A stretch of 64,000 nt of DNA from Pseudomonadota bacterium (GCA_027624035.1 JAQBUI010000002.1:1-64000), one strand, 5' to 3'. Shown: positions 7,988 through 16,517, counted from the stretch's first letter. A program made the numbers and translations. The notes: generated from the letters alone by a model not told the origin.

Positions 7988-8944
7988 GTGCGCCTGTTAC
8001 GCCAGTTTCTGTCATGTCTTGGCATGCTCTACTGTGCGCTGGCTTCGGGTGACATTTCGATCAGTGGCCTGGACCCCATCAGCATCAATGCCTGGGCCGG
8101 TGCAACCTCTGACCTGACGGGCACCGACACCTACTGCACGGTGTCGTGCCAGGGCGCCTGTGACAAAGATGTCCACCGCCGTGATTATGCACCAGCGTTT
8201 TATACCAATGGCACGACCGATGGTGCAGGAAATTTCTACATCACGAACGGAAGCCATTCCCTGACGGTATTTCTTGACTGGACGCATCCAGTCAGCGGTA
8301 CCACAAGGATGACCAATCACAACGTGACCGGGATGCGGTCGCCAGTCTCCGAGGGAGCATACAGCTGCTCAGCCGATCCCAATTCGACCACGCGTATCGA
8401 CATCACGTTGCCCGCCGGACAAATTGCCAGCGCCCAGGCAGGTACCTATTCTGAAACGTTCCTGGTTGACAGTTGTCGCACCAGCGGGCAAGGCTTTGGT
8501 GAGTGCACGGCCCAGATTTCGTTTTCTGTGACCCTGCCGGAACTTATCCAGGTGACCAACCTCACCAACATTGATCTTGGCTCATGGAGTGGCACCGGTG
8601 ACATCCAGGTCACCAGGGATTTCTGCGTATTCCGCAATGGGCAGGGTGGCTTCGCCATCACCACCAGTGGTAATCACGACGCCAGCGGGAGATTTCACCT
8701 CGGAAGTTCAGGTAACCTGCCATATCGCATCGATTATGGACAGGGCGGCGTATTCAAACAGGCTACACCGGGTGTGAGCATGCCTTTTTCCTCCAGCGGT
8801 TTCACTGGCAACAGCGTCAGAGACTGCACAAATTCAGGAGGAGCAAATACCTCTATCCGGTTGACAGTCCTCGAAACTGATCTCGCGATCCAGCCAGGCG
8901 GCAGCTTTGCCGATACCGTGAACATCTTTGTGCTTCCCGAGTAG
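7988..8944 (+). CDS. Secreted spore coat protein U / fimbrial-like protein
   Basis: Starting at GTG 7988 gives a 318-residue protein with a signal peptide (MRLLRQFLSCLGMLYCALAS). The mature part is rich in Ser, Thr, Gly and Asn, contains about ten cysteines, and ends in PGGSFADTVNIFVLPE. That ending is the closing strand pattern of spore coat U/CsuA-type pilin domains (AGxYxDTVTVTVxP). Such proteins are exported and usually assembled by a chaperone and usher, but none is nearby, so it may be stand-alone. The frame is open back to 7694, but the GTG gives the only credible secretion signal. Assignment is by pattern. Confidence 0.6.
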   Translation: MRLLRQFLSCLGMLYCALASGDISISGLDPISINAWAGATSDLTGTDTYCTVSCQGACDKDVHRRDYAPAFYTNGTTDGAGNFYITNGSHSLTVFLDWTHPVSGTTRMTNHNVTGMRSPVSEGAYSCSADPNSTTRIDITLPAGQIASAQAGTYSETFLVDSCRTSGQGFGECTAQISFSVTLPELIQVTNLTNIDLGSWSGTGDIQVTRDFCVFRNGQGGFAITTSGNHDASGRFHLGSSGNLPYRIDYGQGGVFKQATPGVSMPFSSSGFTGNSVRDCTNSGGANTSIRLTVLETDLAIQPGGSFADTVNIFVLPE

Positions 8945-8981
8945 GCGCATTCCAAAGGGCTCCTCTCACGAAAATATCCAA

Positions 8982-11843
8982 TTAATCGGAGCTTCCCTGG
9001 AGCTCAACCGTACCGGCATCCCCATCGACGGTGATCTGCTGTCCGTGTTCAATACGCTGTGTACCGATGCCGGTTCCTACCACCGCGGGGATACCATATT
9101 CCCGCGCTACGATGGAGCCGTGCCCGAGGATCCCGCCCATGTCGGTCACCAGACCTGAGGCGTGGGCAAACAGGGGCGTCCAGGCAGGGTTCGTCATGGG
9201 ACACACCAGGATAGAGCCTGGTCTCATCTGACTGAACTCACCTGGCGATATGATCAGGCTGGCTGGCGCGGTCACTGTCCCGGGGCTGACCGGCACCCCC
9301 AGCAGCGTAGCGCTGGTGGGGTCGTTATAGATCTGTGTTTCCTTGAACTTGACGCCAGGGTGTTGGCTGGCCTCGAAGGGAATCGTGCCGGGCGGGTGCA
9401 AGCGTTTTCGTGCCTCTCGTAACTCCCTGCGTTCCGCGATCAGAGGCACAAAGTCAGGTATCGACTTGCTGCTGCCCCTGGCCTCGATGGCTCGATTGAC
9501 TTCTTCGGAGTACAGATAAAAGAGGTCATCCGCAGTGTTCAGGGTACCGACTTCGACCAGCCGTCTGCCAAGTTCCAGGGCGAGACCCCGAAGGGTTGGC
9601 CATGGCCAATACAGGTAATACATCACCTCTTCACGAATGTAATAGAAACGACTGGTAAACCAGTTCCGATATCTGAACTGCCAATAGGGGAGGCCCTCCA
9701 GCAGTTGTTCGATTTCTGCCAACGCCGCCTCACGCTTCCTGGTTGCCTCCTCCTCATGGCGCACCGGGTCATAGCTTCTATTGGCTACCATGGTCTTCAG
9801 GGAAGCAAGCAGCCCCGAAGGGTCCTCCAGTGGCAGCGGTTCAGCAAAGTCCAGACTGTAACCAAGGTGTCCATACAGTTTGAGGTAGTCGTCAATCGTG
9901 TTGACGACGACCTCTCCTTCGGGATGGTCACGCAGCGCCTGCATAAGGCGTTTTGCCGGCGTGATCATGACGACTTCATACAACCCCTCGCTCTCACGAA
10001 CCTGCCTGGCTATCCGAAACAGATGCTCGTTGGCCTCGATAGTCTTCGACCGGAACCCACTTAAGAACTGACCGCTGGTGAAACGGTGTTCCGGCAACGT
10101 TTCCTGCAGGAATTTCTGCAGCTGGTAATCCGTAATTTTGGCCACCCCGAAGCTGTGGCTTGAATTGGATGACCAGAACATGCCGCTGGCAATGGCGAGT
10201 TCAGTGACCCCCTGCATCAATGTCTCGTCAGTTGCGGTCGCGGGATCAACGTCGCGCCACTCATCGGTCGTTGCCACGATATCGGGCATGGTTTTTTCCT
10301 GCCATTCTCTCAGGAAATCCTCATTGCCCTTGATTTTGTTACCGGCCCCGAAGCCCATATCCTGAATGTCGGGGATGGTCACCGCATGAGCGAGGTTATT
10401 GATTCCTGCGGATTCGGCCCAGGCGTCGAAAGCGCGACGATCATCATCGGAGAGTTCCGAGAGGAATACCTTCAGATCCTGAACCTCCTGTTCCGGATCG
10501 GATTGCTCCTTGTCCCTCGCTGATTGTTTGGCCTTCTGCTCCTCGATGGCAGCCTTACGTTCGGCCGCTTCCATCTCGGCTTCGGTTGGCGCCTTTGGTT
10601 GTTCACCGACTACCTGGGGAAAATCGAATCGCTGATATGCAAAGCCGTTGAGCGTCAAAAAGAGCTGGCCGCCACCAACCATCACACTCTTGCGCTTTTT
10701 CCCTTTGGCGACGGTTTCCAATCCTTCTGCCAGGTATAGCTCGTCAAACAGCGGCGTACAGGGATCAGGAATGTTCTCTACGATCTGGCGGCGCGCGAGG
10801 ATCTGAACCGGGGGCGGCGGCTCCCATGACACCTCAATAGGCTGTGGTGGCAGATTGGTAATCGGGCGGGATTGCAACAAATGCAGCTGGTAGCCAGAGT
10901 CCTCCGCAAGGGACGAGGACGTTCCCCGGGCAGAGGTAAGGGCCCACTCAATGTCCTGAGGAACACCGCCAAAGTGCTCTTCTGTCTTCAACGCCAGCGC
11001 GGCAAGTTCGAGAAGCGCCTCGTGTGACAACGATGACTGACTCCTTTCACTTTCGGCTATCTCCTCAAGGCGCGTCCCATCATCGCCATCGGCCACGATT
11101 TTCTGCTCTTTACTGCCGATGATCGTCTCTTTCGTGGCAAGGCTGTCACGGTCCAGAATGTAGGTATCGGGTGTAACCTGACCGCCTACCACCGCCTCAC
11201 CCAGGCCGAAACTTGCATTGATGATCATCTCGGATCGCTCACCGGTCGCAGGGTTGGCGGTAAACAGTATGCCGGAGACATCTGATGGCACCATCAACTG
11301 GACTACCACTGCCATCGCCACTTCATCGTGGGCAATACCCATCTCATGCCGATAGCTGATGGCCCTGGGTGTCCACAGCGATGCCCAACAATCGCGCACG
11401 GCCGCGACCACAGCTTCTTCGCCCCGTACATTCAGATAGGTGTCCTGCTGGCCGGCAAAGGACAAGTCCGGCAGATCTTCCGCGTTTGCAGAAGAGCGAA
11501 CCGCCACCGGCGGGTTGTCGCCTTCGAGTAACTGGTACGCATCCCTGATCTCTCCTGCTATCGCAGCTGACAGATTCCCCCTGCCAAACAGCGCTTGAAT
11601 CGCGATCGATGCCGCATCAAATGTTAGTGTGTATTCGTCGATCTCCGGTTTTGCGAGGCCAATGATCTCTGCCTGAAGTTGGTTTTCCCTTACGAACTCC
11701 TTATAGGCGAACGTTGTTACATAGTAGCCATCTGGAACGGTGAACCCCGCGTTGGCCATCTCGGAGAGAGAACGTCCCTTCCCACCCACGACATCCAGTG
11801 ACGGGTTTCTTGTAGCCAGAGGCAGGATATAGTCGTCAGTCAA
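8982..11843 (-). CDS. PEP-synthase-related dikinase, rifampin phosphotransferase-like
   Basis: The 953-residue protein has an N-terminal pyruvate/phosphate-dikinase ATP-binding domain (LDVVGGKGRSLSEM, then AVRSSANAEDLPDLSFAGQQ). The phosphohistidine swivelling domain is at the extreme C-terminus (TDMGGILGHGSIVAREYG, H908). Phosphoenolpyruvate synthase has this domain in the middle and a barrel after it. ATP domain, long central region, terminal His domain is instead the layout of rifampin phosphotransferases (about 870 residues). A charged insert near residues 400-445 adds length. The start is TTG 11843, preceded by AAGGA at good spacing. The substrate could be rifamycin or something else entirely. 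Confidence 0.8.
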   Translation of the reverse strand: MTDDYILPLATRNPSLDVVGGKGRSLSEMANAGFTVPDGYYVTTFAYKEFVRENQLQAEIIGLAKPEIDEYTLTFDAASIAIQALFGRGNLSAAIAGEIRDAYQLLEGDNPPVAVRSSANAEDLPDLSFAGQQDTYLNVRGEEAVVAAVRDCWASLWTPRAISYRHEMGIAHDEVAMAVVVQLMVPSDVSGILFTANPATGERSEMIINASFGLGEAVVGGQVTPDTYILDRDSLATKETIIGSKEQKIVADGDDGTRLEEIAESERSQSSLSHEALLELAALALKTEEHFGGVPQDIEWALTSARGTSSSLAEDSGYQLHLLQSRPITNLPPQPIEVSWEPPPPVQILARRQIVENIPDPCTPLFDELYLAEGLETVAKGKKRKSVMVGGGQLFLTLNGFAYQRFDFPQVVGEQPKAPTEAEMEAAERKAAIEEQKAKQSARDKEQSDPEQEVQDLKVFLSELSDDDRRAFDAWAESAGINNLAHAVTIPDIQDMGFGAGNKIKGNEDFLREWQEKTMPDIVATTDEWRDVDPATATDETLMQGVTELAIASGMFWSSNSSHSFGVAKITDYQLQKFLQETLPEHRFTSGQFLSGFRSKTIEANEHLFRIARQVRESEGLYEVVMITPAKRLMQALRDHPEGEVVVNTIDDYLKLYGHLGYSLDFAEPLPLEDPSGLLASLKTMVANRSYDPVRHEEEATRKREAALAEIEQLLEGLPYWQFRYRNWFTSRFYYIREEVMYYLYWPWPTLRGLALELGRRLVEVGTLNTADDLFYLYSEEVNRAIEARGSSKSIPDFVPLIAERRELREARKRLHPPGTIPFEASQHPGVKFKETQIYNDPTSATLLGVPVSPGTVTAPASLIISPGEFSQMRPGSILVCPMTNPAWTPLFAHASGLVTDMGGILGHGSIVAREYGIPAVVGTGIGTQRIEHGQQITVDGDAGTVELQGSSD

Positions 11844-12005
11844 TTTTCGTCCTTAAGCCTCTAAGGTAGTTGGCGTCGGGCGTATTGCCAGAGGACCGAC
11901 GTTCGGTCGGCCGATAGTTCACCCCTGGCATCATTCTCCTCGGGGTAAGCGCAGTTGCAGTGACGCGGGGTTCCTTCAATTGGACGCGCATGGCAAGCAG
12001 GATTT

Positions 12006-12677
12006 CTACTTGCTGATCCGACCCTCGTGCTCTGCCTGACGCAGGGCCGTGTCTCCGATGCGTGCCGGTGGATCGTTCCACAGATGTTCGTTCTCGTAGG
12101 CACGGTCAATGATGGTCTGAATCGAGTCAAGTGACCTCTCATCGAGCTTCATTCCTGGCGCCTCGGGGTCACCACCACCGGCGCGGAATTCCAGCAGTTC
12201 AACTCCGGCCGGGCCGGCTGTGTACTTGTACGGTTGTCCGTTAGGCACAAAGAACGTCGAGCCGGCGCCGAGCCGACGCTTGCCCATGATGATCTCGCCG
12301 GCCTGAACGTAGTAGAGGCAGTCGCCACCTTTGGGGTGGGAGTGGCGAAACAAGGGGAAGTTAGGCCCAAACCAGACGTGCACCAGGCTCATGCCATTTG
12401 GACCCGGCTGCCCAAACAAGGAGGTCACTGCCGCACCCGGGACAAAGGCCTCGACCATCTCACCGATCTTCTGCCGCGTGGGATCCTCACCAAACTGCTC
12501 CGCAAGCGGGCCATAGGCATAACCGTCCGCAACCCGATCCAGATTCTCGCTGACCCGCTCGCGCTTGCCTGGCGAGCTGATTGGCGGATTCTCGTTGATG
12601 GCAAATGGGCCTCGCTCCGAAACATAGCCCTTGGTTTCTGCCACTTCCTCCGGCAGGTCTTTCAGCTGCTCGCTCAT
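12006..12677 (-). CDS. Cupin-domain protein
   Basis: A 223-residue protein with one cupin barrel at about residues 95-165. The metal-binding set H112-x-H114 (FRHSHPKGGD) and E128 (VQAGEI) is visible, followed by the second cupin motif FFVPNGQPYKY. The ATG at 12675-12677 is fixed by a strong AGGAGG seven nucleotides upstream; an in-frame start at 12707 has no such site. Cupins of this size are metal-dependent dioxygenases, isomerases or binding proteins; which applies here is unknown. It shares its direction with the dikinase gene, whose start lies 162 bp after this stop. Confidence 0.78.
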   Translation of the reverse strand: MSEQLKDLPEEVAETKGYVSERGPFAINENPPISSPGKRERVSENLDRVADGYAYGPLAEQFGEDPTRQKIGEMVEAFVPGAAVTSLFGQPGPNGMSLVHVWFGPNFPLFRHSHPKGGDCLYYVQAGEIIMGKRRLGAGSTFFVPNGQPYKYTAGPAGVELLEFRAGGGDPEAPGMKLDERSLDSIQTIIDRAYENEHLWNDPPARIGDTALRQAEHEGRISK

Positions 12678-13148
12678 GTCACGCCTCCTGTAGTCGAGGG
12701 TCATCATGCCAGAGGGGTCCTCGCCAATTCAAGGAGCAGGGAGATGACGCCAGTAGCCCTGAGCGTGCCCGTCTCAGGCACGCTGTAGTTTTACAAGAAA
12801 GTGCTCACGCTGGCACCTCGTACCAGTGAACTTCCATGAAAGCTCTACCCATCCACTAATCTCCGCCCGGACCCAGGGGCTTGTGGGCCCAACGAATCTC
12901 GATTTCCAATACCGCTCTTTCCCAGCCTTGGCAACAAGGTCTGTACGAGCATCGTCAGTGGATGCGCTACATCAGTTCCTTCCAGAGTCCGGCGACCGCC
13001 ACACCCAGGACCGTGGGGGACCCTCGTCACGAAATAGCTCCCTTCTCAAAGTGGCCCGGTTTACCCACTCTCGTGCGTCTATCGCCCACAGTGATTGTCT
13101 ATTGGGGTGAAACGGGCGGGAACCATCGAACACCGGCTCGCATGGATG
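12678..13148. other. 471-bp gap without a recognisable gene
   Basis: Apart from the hairpin at 12762-12784, I see no convincing coding sequence or RNA gene here. Short open frames on both strands lack ribosome-binding sites and have no family resemblance. Confidence 0.5.
12762..12784 (+). terminator. Terminator-like hairpin
   Basis: AGCGTGCC (12762-12769) and GGCACGCT (12777-12784) form a perfect eight-pair stem around a seven-base loop. GTAGTTTT follows, a weak T-tract on the plus strand. No plus-strand gene ends here, so it may instead be a structured leader of the minus-strand cupin gene, whose ATG is 85 nt away. Confidence 0.4.
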
Positions 13149-13352
13149 CTACTGACGTATCACGATCGGGATAGTCATGAGGACAACACCGGCCACCGCC
13201 AGGACCCATACGTCGGTGACGGCATATGGAAACACCATCAGGGCAATGCCACAGGCAAGCGGGACCTTTTTCTTCTGTTTCTTGCCATAGATGAAATAAC
13301 CGAGGCCGATCGATCCGTACAGCAGACCCCAGAGCAGCGTCGCCTCATCCAC
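13149..13352 (-). CDS. Small conserved inner-membrane protein
   Basis: A 67-residue protein from GTG 13352. Two hydrophobic helices flank a basic loop: LLWGLLYGSIGLGYFIYG, then KKQKKK, then a long hydrophobic stretch ending in IPIVIRQ. The LWGLxxGSIGLGFFIYGKKQ opening is familiar from a small, widely conserved gammaproteobacterial family sometimes labelled amino-acid transport protein without proof. AAGGATGA precedes the start. The gene lies 6 nt after the stop of the lysine-rich 51-residue gene, so the two are probably co-transcribed. Function is unknown. Confidence 0.7.
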   Translation of the reverse strand: MDEATLLWGLLYGSIGLGYFIYGKKQKKKVPLACGIALMVFPYAVTDVWVLAVAGVVLMTIPIVIRQ

Positions 13353-13358
13353 GGCGGA

Positions 13359-13514
13359 TCATCCTTGCCATGCCATTCCATACATAGGGGCCCGCTCCAG
13401 TTGTTCGACATGGGATCGGTCTTGCCGTTTTCCCTTCTTGTCGGCGCGCTGTTCCTTCATCGTCTTAACGGCATTGTTCTTGGACTCGCGCATATTCCGT
13501 TGTTCCTTGCTCAT
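13359..13514 (-). CDS. 51-residue lysine-rich small protein
   Basis: The minus strand from ATG 13512-13514 to TGA 13359-13361 encodes 51 residues: MSKEQRNMRESKNNAVKTMK, a basic stretch EQRADKKGKR, and an aromatic/Met-rich tail ending APMYGMAWQG. It resembles a family of 50-60-residue Lys-rich proteins in gammaproteobacteria that begin MSKEQ and contain KTxKEKRAAKK. The gene is immediately upstream of, and in line with, the small membrane protein. The charge suggests nucleic-acid or membrane-surface binding; this is inference. Real-gene status rests on composition, spacing and family resemblance. Confidence 0.6.
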   Translation of the reverse strand: MSKEQRNMRESKNNAVKTMKEQRADKKGKRQDRSHVEQLERAPMYGMAWQG

Positions 13515-13586
13515 GGCCGAACTCCCGATTTGAGTCTACTCCCAATCGACCCTCAATGAGTTCCCCATAGACCCTCTATGCACCCT

Positions 13587-13605
13587 AACGGCTATGGGAG
13601 CCGTT
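13587..13605. promoter_or_regulatory. AACGGCT/AGCCGTT hairpin
   Basis: AACGGCT (13587-13593) and AGCCGTT (13599-13605) are perfect inverted copies around ATGGG. They lie in the 237-bp gap between the small minus-strand gene (start 13514) and the persulfide dioxygenase gene, 38 bp upstream of the promoter repeat. It could be an operator. No U-run follows. Confidence 0.35.
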
Positions 13606-13642
13606 TACTCCCATCCGCAGTCGCAAACACCCTGACACTTGC

Positions 13643-13685
13643 AGTACTTGACCCGCACCAGGAAAAGACCCATTGTTTTGCCCAT
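13643..13685 (+). promoter_or_regulatory. Promoter-containing 43-bp repeat, copy 1
   Basis: This segment matches 15039-15081 at 39 of 43 positions. It contains TTGACC (13648-13653), 17 bp, then CATTGT (13671-13676), a plausible sigma-70-type promoter with identical elements and spacing in both copies. The predicted transcript start is about 69 nt before ATG 13752 of the persulfide dioxygenase-rhodanese gene. Confidence 0.6.
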
Positions 13686-13751
13686 CGCCTCCGCGACGAT
13701 CAGGGCAATCTGATCGATCCATTATCCAGACGACAATCCGGGAACCCGCCA

Positions 13752-14825
13752 ATGGCCCTGCTGTTTCGACAGCTCTACGATATGGATTCCGGCACGTTCA
13801 CCTACCTGCTGGCAGACGACCGGAGCCTGTCCGCGGTCATTATCGACCCGGTCTTCGAACAACACGAGCGGGACCTCGCACTGATCGATGAACTCGGGCT
13901 CACACTTGAGTTCTCGATCGAAACCCACTGTCACGCCGACCACGTCACCGCCGCCTACCTGCTGAGACAACGCACAGGATGCAAGACCGCCGCATCAGCG
14001 GCGGCCGGCATTGAAGGACTGGACATCATACTGGCAGCAGGTGAAGCCGTGCAATTTGGTGGCCAGACCCTGGAGGTGCTGGCAACGCCGGGACACACCG
14101 ATGGCTGTATCAGTCTACTGCACCGGAATGCCGGGAAAGTGTTCACGGGCGATGCGCTTCTCATCCGCGGTTGCGGGCGCACCGATTTTCAACAGGGCTC
14201 AGCCGCCAGACTGTTCGAATCCATTACCCGGGAGCTGTTCACACTACCCGACTCGACTGAGGTCTACCCCGGACACGATTACGTCGGACGCAGCAGCAGT
14301 TCCATTGGCGAAGAACGCCGACTCAACCCGAGAATAGGTGGCGGCGCCAACCTCACGGACTTTGTCAGCTACCTGGACAATATGCGATTGCCGCATCCGC
14401 GCAAGATTGACATCGCGGTTCCGGCAAACGTTCACCTCGGAAAACCTGACCACCTTCCCCGGCAGCCCAACTGGGCTCCTGTGACCCGTACCTACGCGGG
14501 CGTACTCGAGGTGCCGGCCCAGTGGGTCGCGGCCCATCTGAACGAGGTGCATGTTCTCGACGTACGCACCGCGGTAGAAACCGACGAAGAACCGCAGAGG
14601 GTTCCCGGCGCGATACTGATCCCTCTCAATGAGCTTCGCGATCGCCTGTCGGACGTACCCACTGTCAGACCGATCACAACGATCTGCCGGTCGGGAAGAC
14701 GTTCCGTCCTGGCGGCGGACATTCTGCGACAAAGTGGCTGGGACCAGGTCGCCAATATCAAAGGGGGCCTACTCTCCTGGTACCGCGAGGGTCTGCCTCT
14801 GGAACCCAACGCCCAACCCAGCTGA
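13752..14825 (+). CDS. Persulfide dioxygenase-like (ETHE1-type) metallo-beta-lactamase fused to rhodanese
   Basis: A 357-residue two-domain protein. Residues 1-235 form a metallo-beta-lactamase fold with THCHADH (58-64), H115 (TPGHTDG), D134 (FTGD) and H175 (YPGHDY). That ligand pattern, with IRGCGRTDFQQGS, is typical of ETHE1-type persulfide dioxygenases, which oxidise glutathione persulfide to sulfite with one iron. Residues 250-350 are a rhodanese domain with active-site C312 (ICRSGRRS), suited to sulfur transfer. Fusions of this kind handle hydrogen sulfide and persulfide. ATG 13752 follows GGGA; an upstream in-frame start would run through the promoter repeat. It has no sulfide:quinone reductase beside it. 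Confidence 0.85.
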   Translation: MALLFRQLYDMDSGTFTYLLADDRSLSAVIIDPVFEQHERDLALIDELGLTLEFSIETHCHADHVTAAYLLRQRTGCKTAASAAAGIEGLDIILAAGEAVQFGGQTLEVLATPGHTDGCISLLHRNAGKVFTGDALLIRGCGRTDFQQGSAARLFESITRELFTLPDSTEVYPGHDYVGRSSSSIGEERRLNPRIGGGANLTDFVSYLDNMRLPHPRKIDIAVPANVHLGKPDHLPRQPNWAPVTRTYAGVLEVPAQWVAAHLNEVHVLDVRTAVETDEEPQRVPGAILIPLNELRDRLSDVPTVRPITTICRSGRRSVLAADILRQSGWDQVANIKGGLLSWYREGLPLEPNAQPS

Positions 14826-14937
14826 CAGATACTTTTTGTCTCTCATCTCGTGACCGGTACCGATAAACAGACCACTGGCCCGGGCAATGTGGTGCAGACC
14901 AGACGGGGGTAAGGGCAGTCCAACGTCGGGAAATGTG

Positions 14938-14961
14938 GAATTGATTCCGCGGGAACAATTC
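14938..14961. promoter_or_regulatory. 24-bp near-perfect palindrome
   Basis: GAATTG-a-TTCC-gcg-GGAA-CAATTC forms ten base pairs with one bulged A and a three-base apex. It lies 113 bp after the rhodanese-fusion stop and about 80 bp upstream of the promoter repeat of the serine hydrolase. It suits an operator or, less well, a terminator, since AATATTTC follows instead of a T-run. Confidence 0.45.
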
Positions 14962-15038
14962 AATATTTCTCCACTTTTGAGCGGCAGTCGGAGACGCGAT
15001 ATCCGATCTCTAGCCTGCCGGATTTTAACAACAGGGTG

Positions 15039-15081
15039 AGTACTTGACCCCCACCAGCAAAAGACCCATTGTTCTGCCGAT
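15039..15081 (+). promoter_or_regulatory. Promoter-containing 43-bp repeat, copy 2
   Basis: Second copy of the repeat at 13643-13685 (39 of 43 identical). TTGACC (15044-15049), 17 bp, CATTGT (15067-15072). The predicted start is about 65 nt before ATG 15144 of the serine hydrolase, nearly the same leader length as at the first copy. Confidence 0.6.
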
Positions 15082-15143
15082 CCGCGTATAGACCGATGAG
15101 ATTCGCTAACGAGCAGAGATGACAGTTTATAGAGGCAGCCCGT

Positions 15144-16478
15144 ATGAAAAAGAGAATAGCAGCGCCAGTTCTGGTGGCTCTTGTTTGTGGTCTGACGACC
15201 GCTAACGTGTGGGCTGAACCCGTGCACACCCCGACAAAACTGCCCGTGGCAAAGGCGGAATCGGTCGGTATGTCGAGCCAGGGCCTGGCTCGCATTGAAG
15301 ACATCATGAAGGAACACATTGAAGCCGGGCATATCCAGGGTGGCGTCACCATCGTGGCGCGGCGTGGCAAGGTCGTTCATTTCTCTACCCACGGAGAAAT
15401 GGATGCTGCCAATGGCCGGGCAATGGAGGCCGACGCGATTTTCATTATGGCTTCATCGACGAAGCCGGTGCTGGGCGTCGCGGCAATGATGGTGATTGAA
15501 GAAGGATGAATGAGCCCGAGTGATCCTGTCTCGAAATACATTCCTGAATTCGCCGATATGCAAGTTGCGGTCCCGGTCAAATCGGACAGTGCAAGATGGG
15601 CGAAGGGCAAAGGTAAGGATAAGGGGGAAGACAAAGCCAAGGGGCAGGCTAAAGCCAAAAGCGCGGAAAAGAGCGAGGTGCCGGAATTCCGCCTGGTGCC
15701 GGCGGACACCCCCATAACGATTCACCATCTGCTGACGCACACGTCCGGTCTGACGGGCCACGGACTCGGCTGGAAGGTCGCATCGGTAGGTCGCCATACC
15801 AGAGACGATACACTTGCCAGCTACGTCCCCAAACTTGCCCAGGTGCCGCTGGACTTTCAACCGGGCACGCAGTGGGGTTACAGCATGGGCCTCGATATTG
15901 TGGCCCGCATCATCGAAATCGTGACTGAAACGCCCTTCGATCAATTTTTGCAGGAGCGAATCTTCGATCCGCTGGAAATGCAAAACACCCATTTTAATCT
16001 GCCGGGTGACAAGGCATCGCAACGCATCGTGCTGACAGGCATCGGAGCCGAGAAGGGAAAGGACTGGCTGGTGCCCACCCGATACATTTCTGCAAGTGCC
16101 GGGCTATCCAGTACGGCCGAGGATTTCCTCCACTTCGAGCAAATGTTGCTCAACGAGGGAGAACTGTTTGGGCACCGACTGCTTGGTCCTGCCAGCGTGA
16201 AGATGATGCGCAGCAATCAGGTAGGCGACCTGTTTGCGACTTCCGGGAAGGTACTCACAGGCATGGGGTTTGGTTATACCGTGGGCATCACACTGGATTC
16301 AAACCTGGCCGGGGACCATCGCGGCAGTGGCGCCTTCGGATGGCGCGGCGCGGCTGGTTCGGTGTCATGGACCGACCCCGATAACGAGTTGGTGGCGGTA
16401 TATCTGCCGGCCATACCCCGGGGAGGTTCGGTGTATGACGATTTTGAAAGGGCCGTCTATCAGGCGATCATTGATTGA
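15144..16478 (+). pseudogene. Beta-lactamase-family serine hydrolase split by an in-frame TGA
   Basis: The reading frame is continuous from ATG 15144 to 16478 except for TGA at 15507-15509. The first part (121 residues) has a signal peptide (MKKRIAAPVLVALVCGLTTA, cut after VWA) and the SxxK motif S104-S-T-K107. The second part (322 residues from ATG 15510) continues the EstB/class C-like fold (LLTHTSGL, GYSMGL, FGWRGAAG). Homologues usually read EEG(K/R)M here, so one substitution such as CGA to TGA explains the break. ATG 15510 directly follows the stop and has GAAGAAGGA before it, so a coupled second polypeptide is conceivable. Residues 29-57 of the second part are an unusual Lys/Ala/Gly-rich insert. 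Confidence 0.8.
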
Positions 16479-16517
16479 GCTGCATCTTGCCTGGAGACTT
16501 TTCGGGAAACCCATTCT

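Larger units (their letters stand above)
14826..15143. other. 318-bp intergenic region with palindrome and promoter repeat
   Basis: No gene was found. The region carries a 24-bp near-palindrome (14938-14961) and the second copy of the 43-bp promoter repeat (15039-15081). Confidence 0.5.

Noticed and set aside
12826-13110. 94-codon plus-strand open frame in the 12.7-13.1 kb gap
   Set aside because: No ribosome-binding site, no family resemblance, and composition unlike neighbouring genes.
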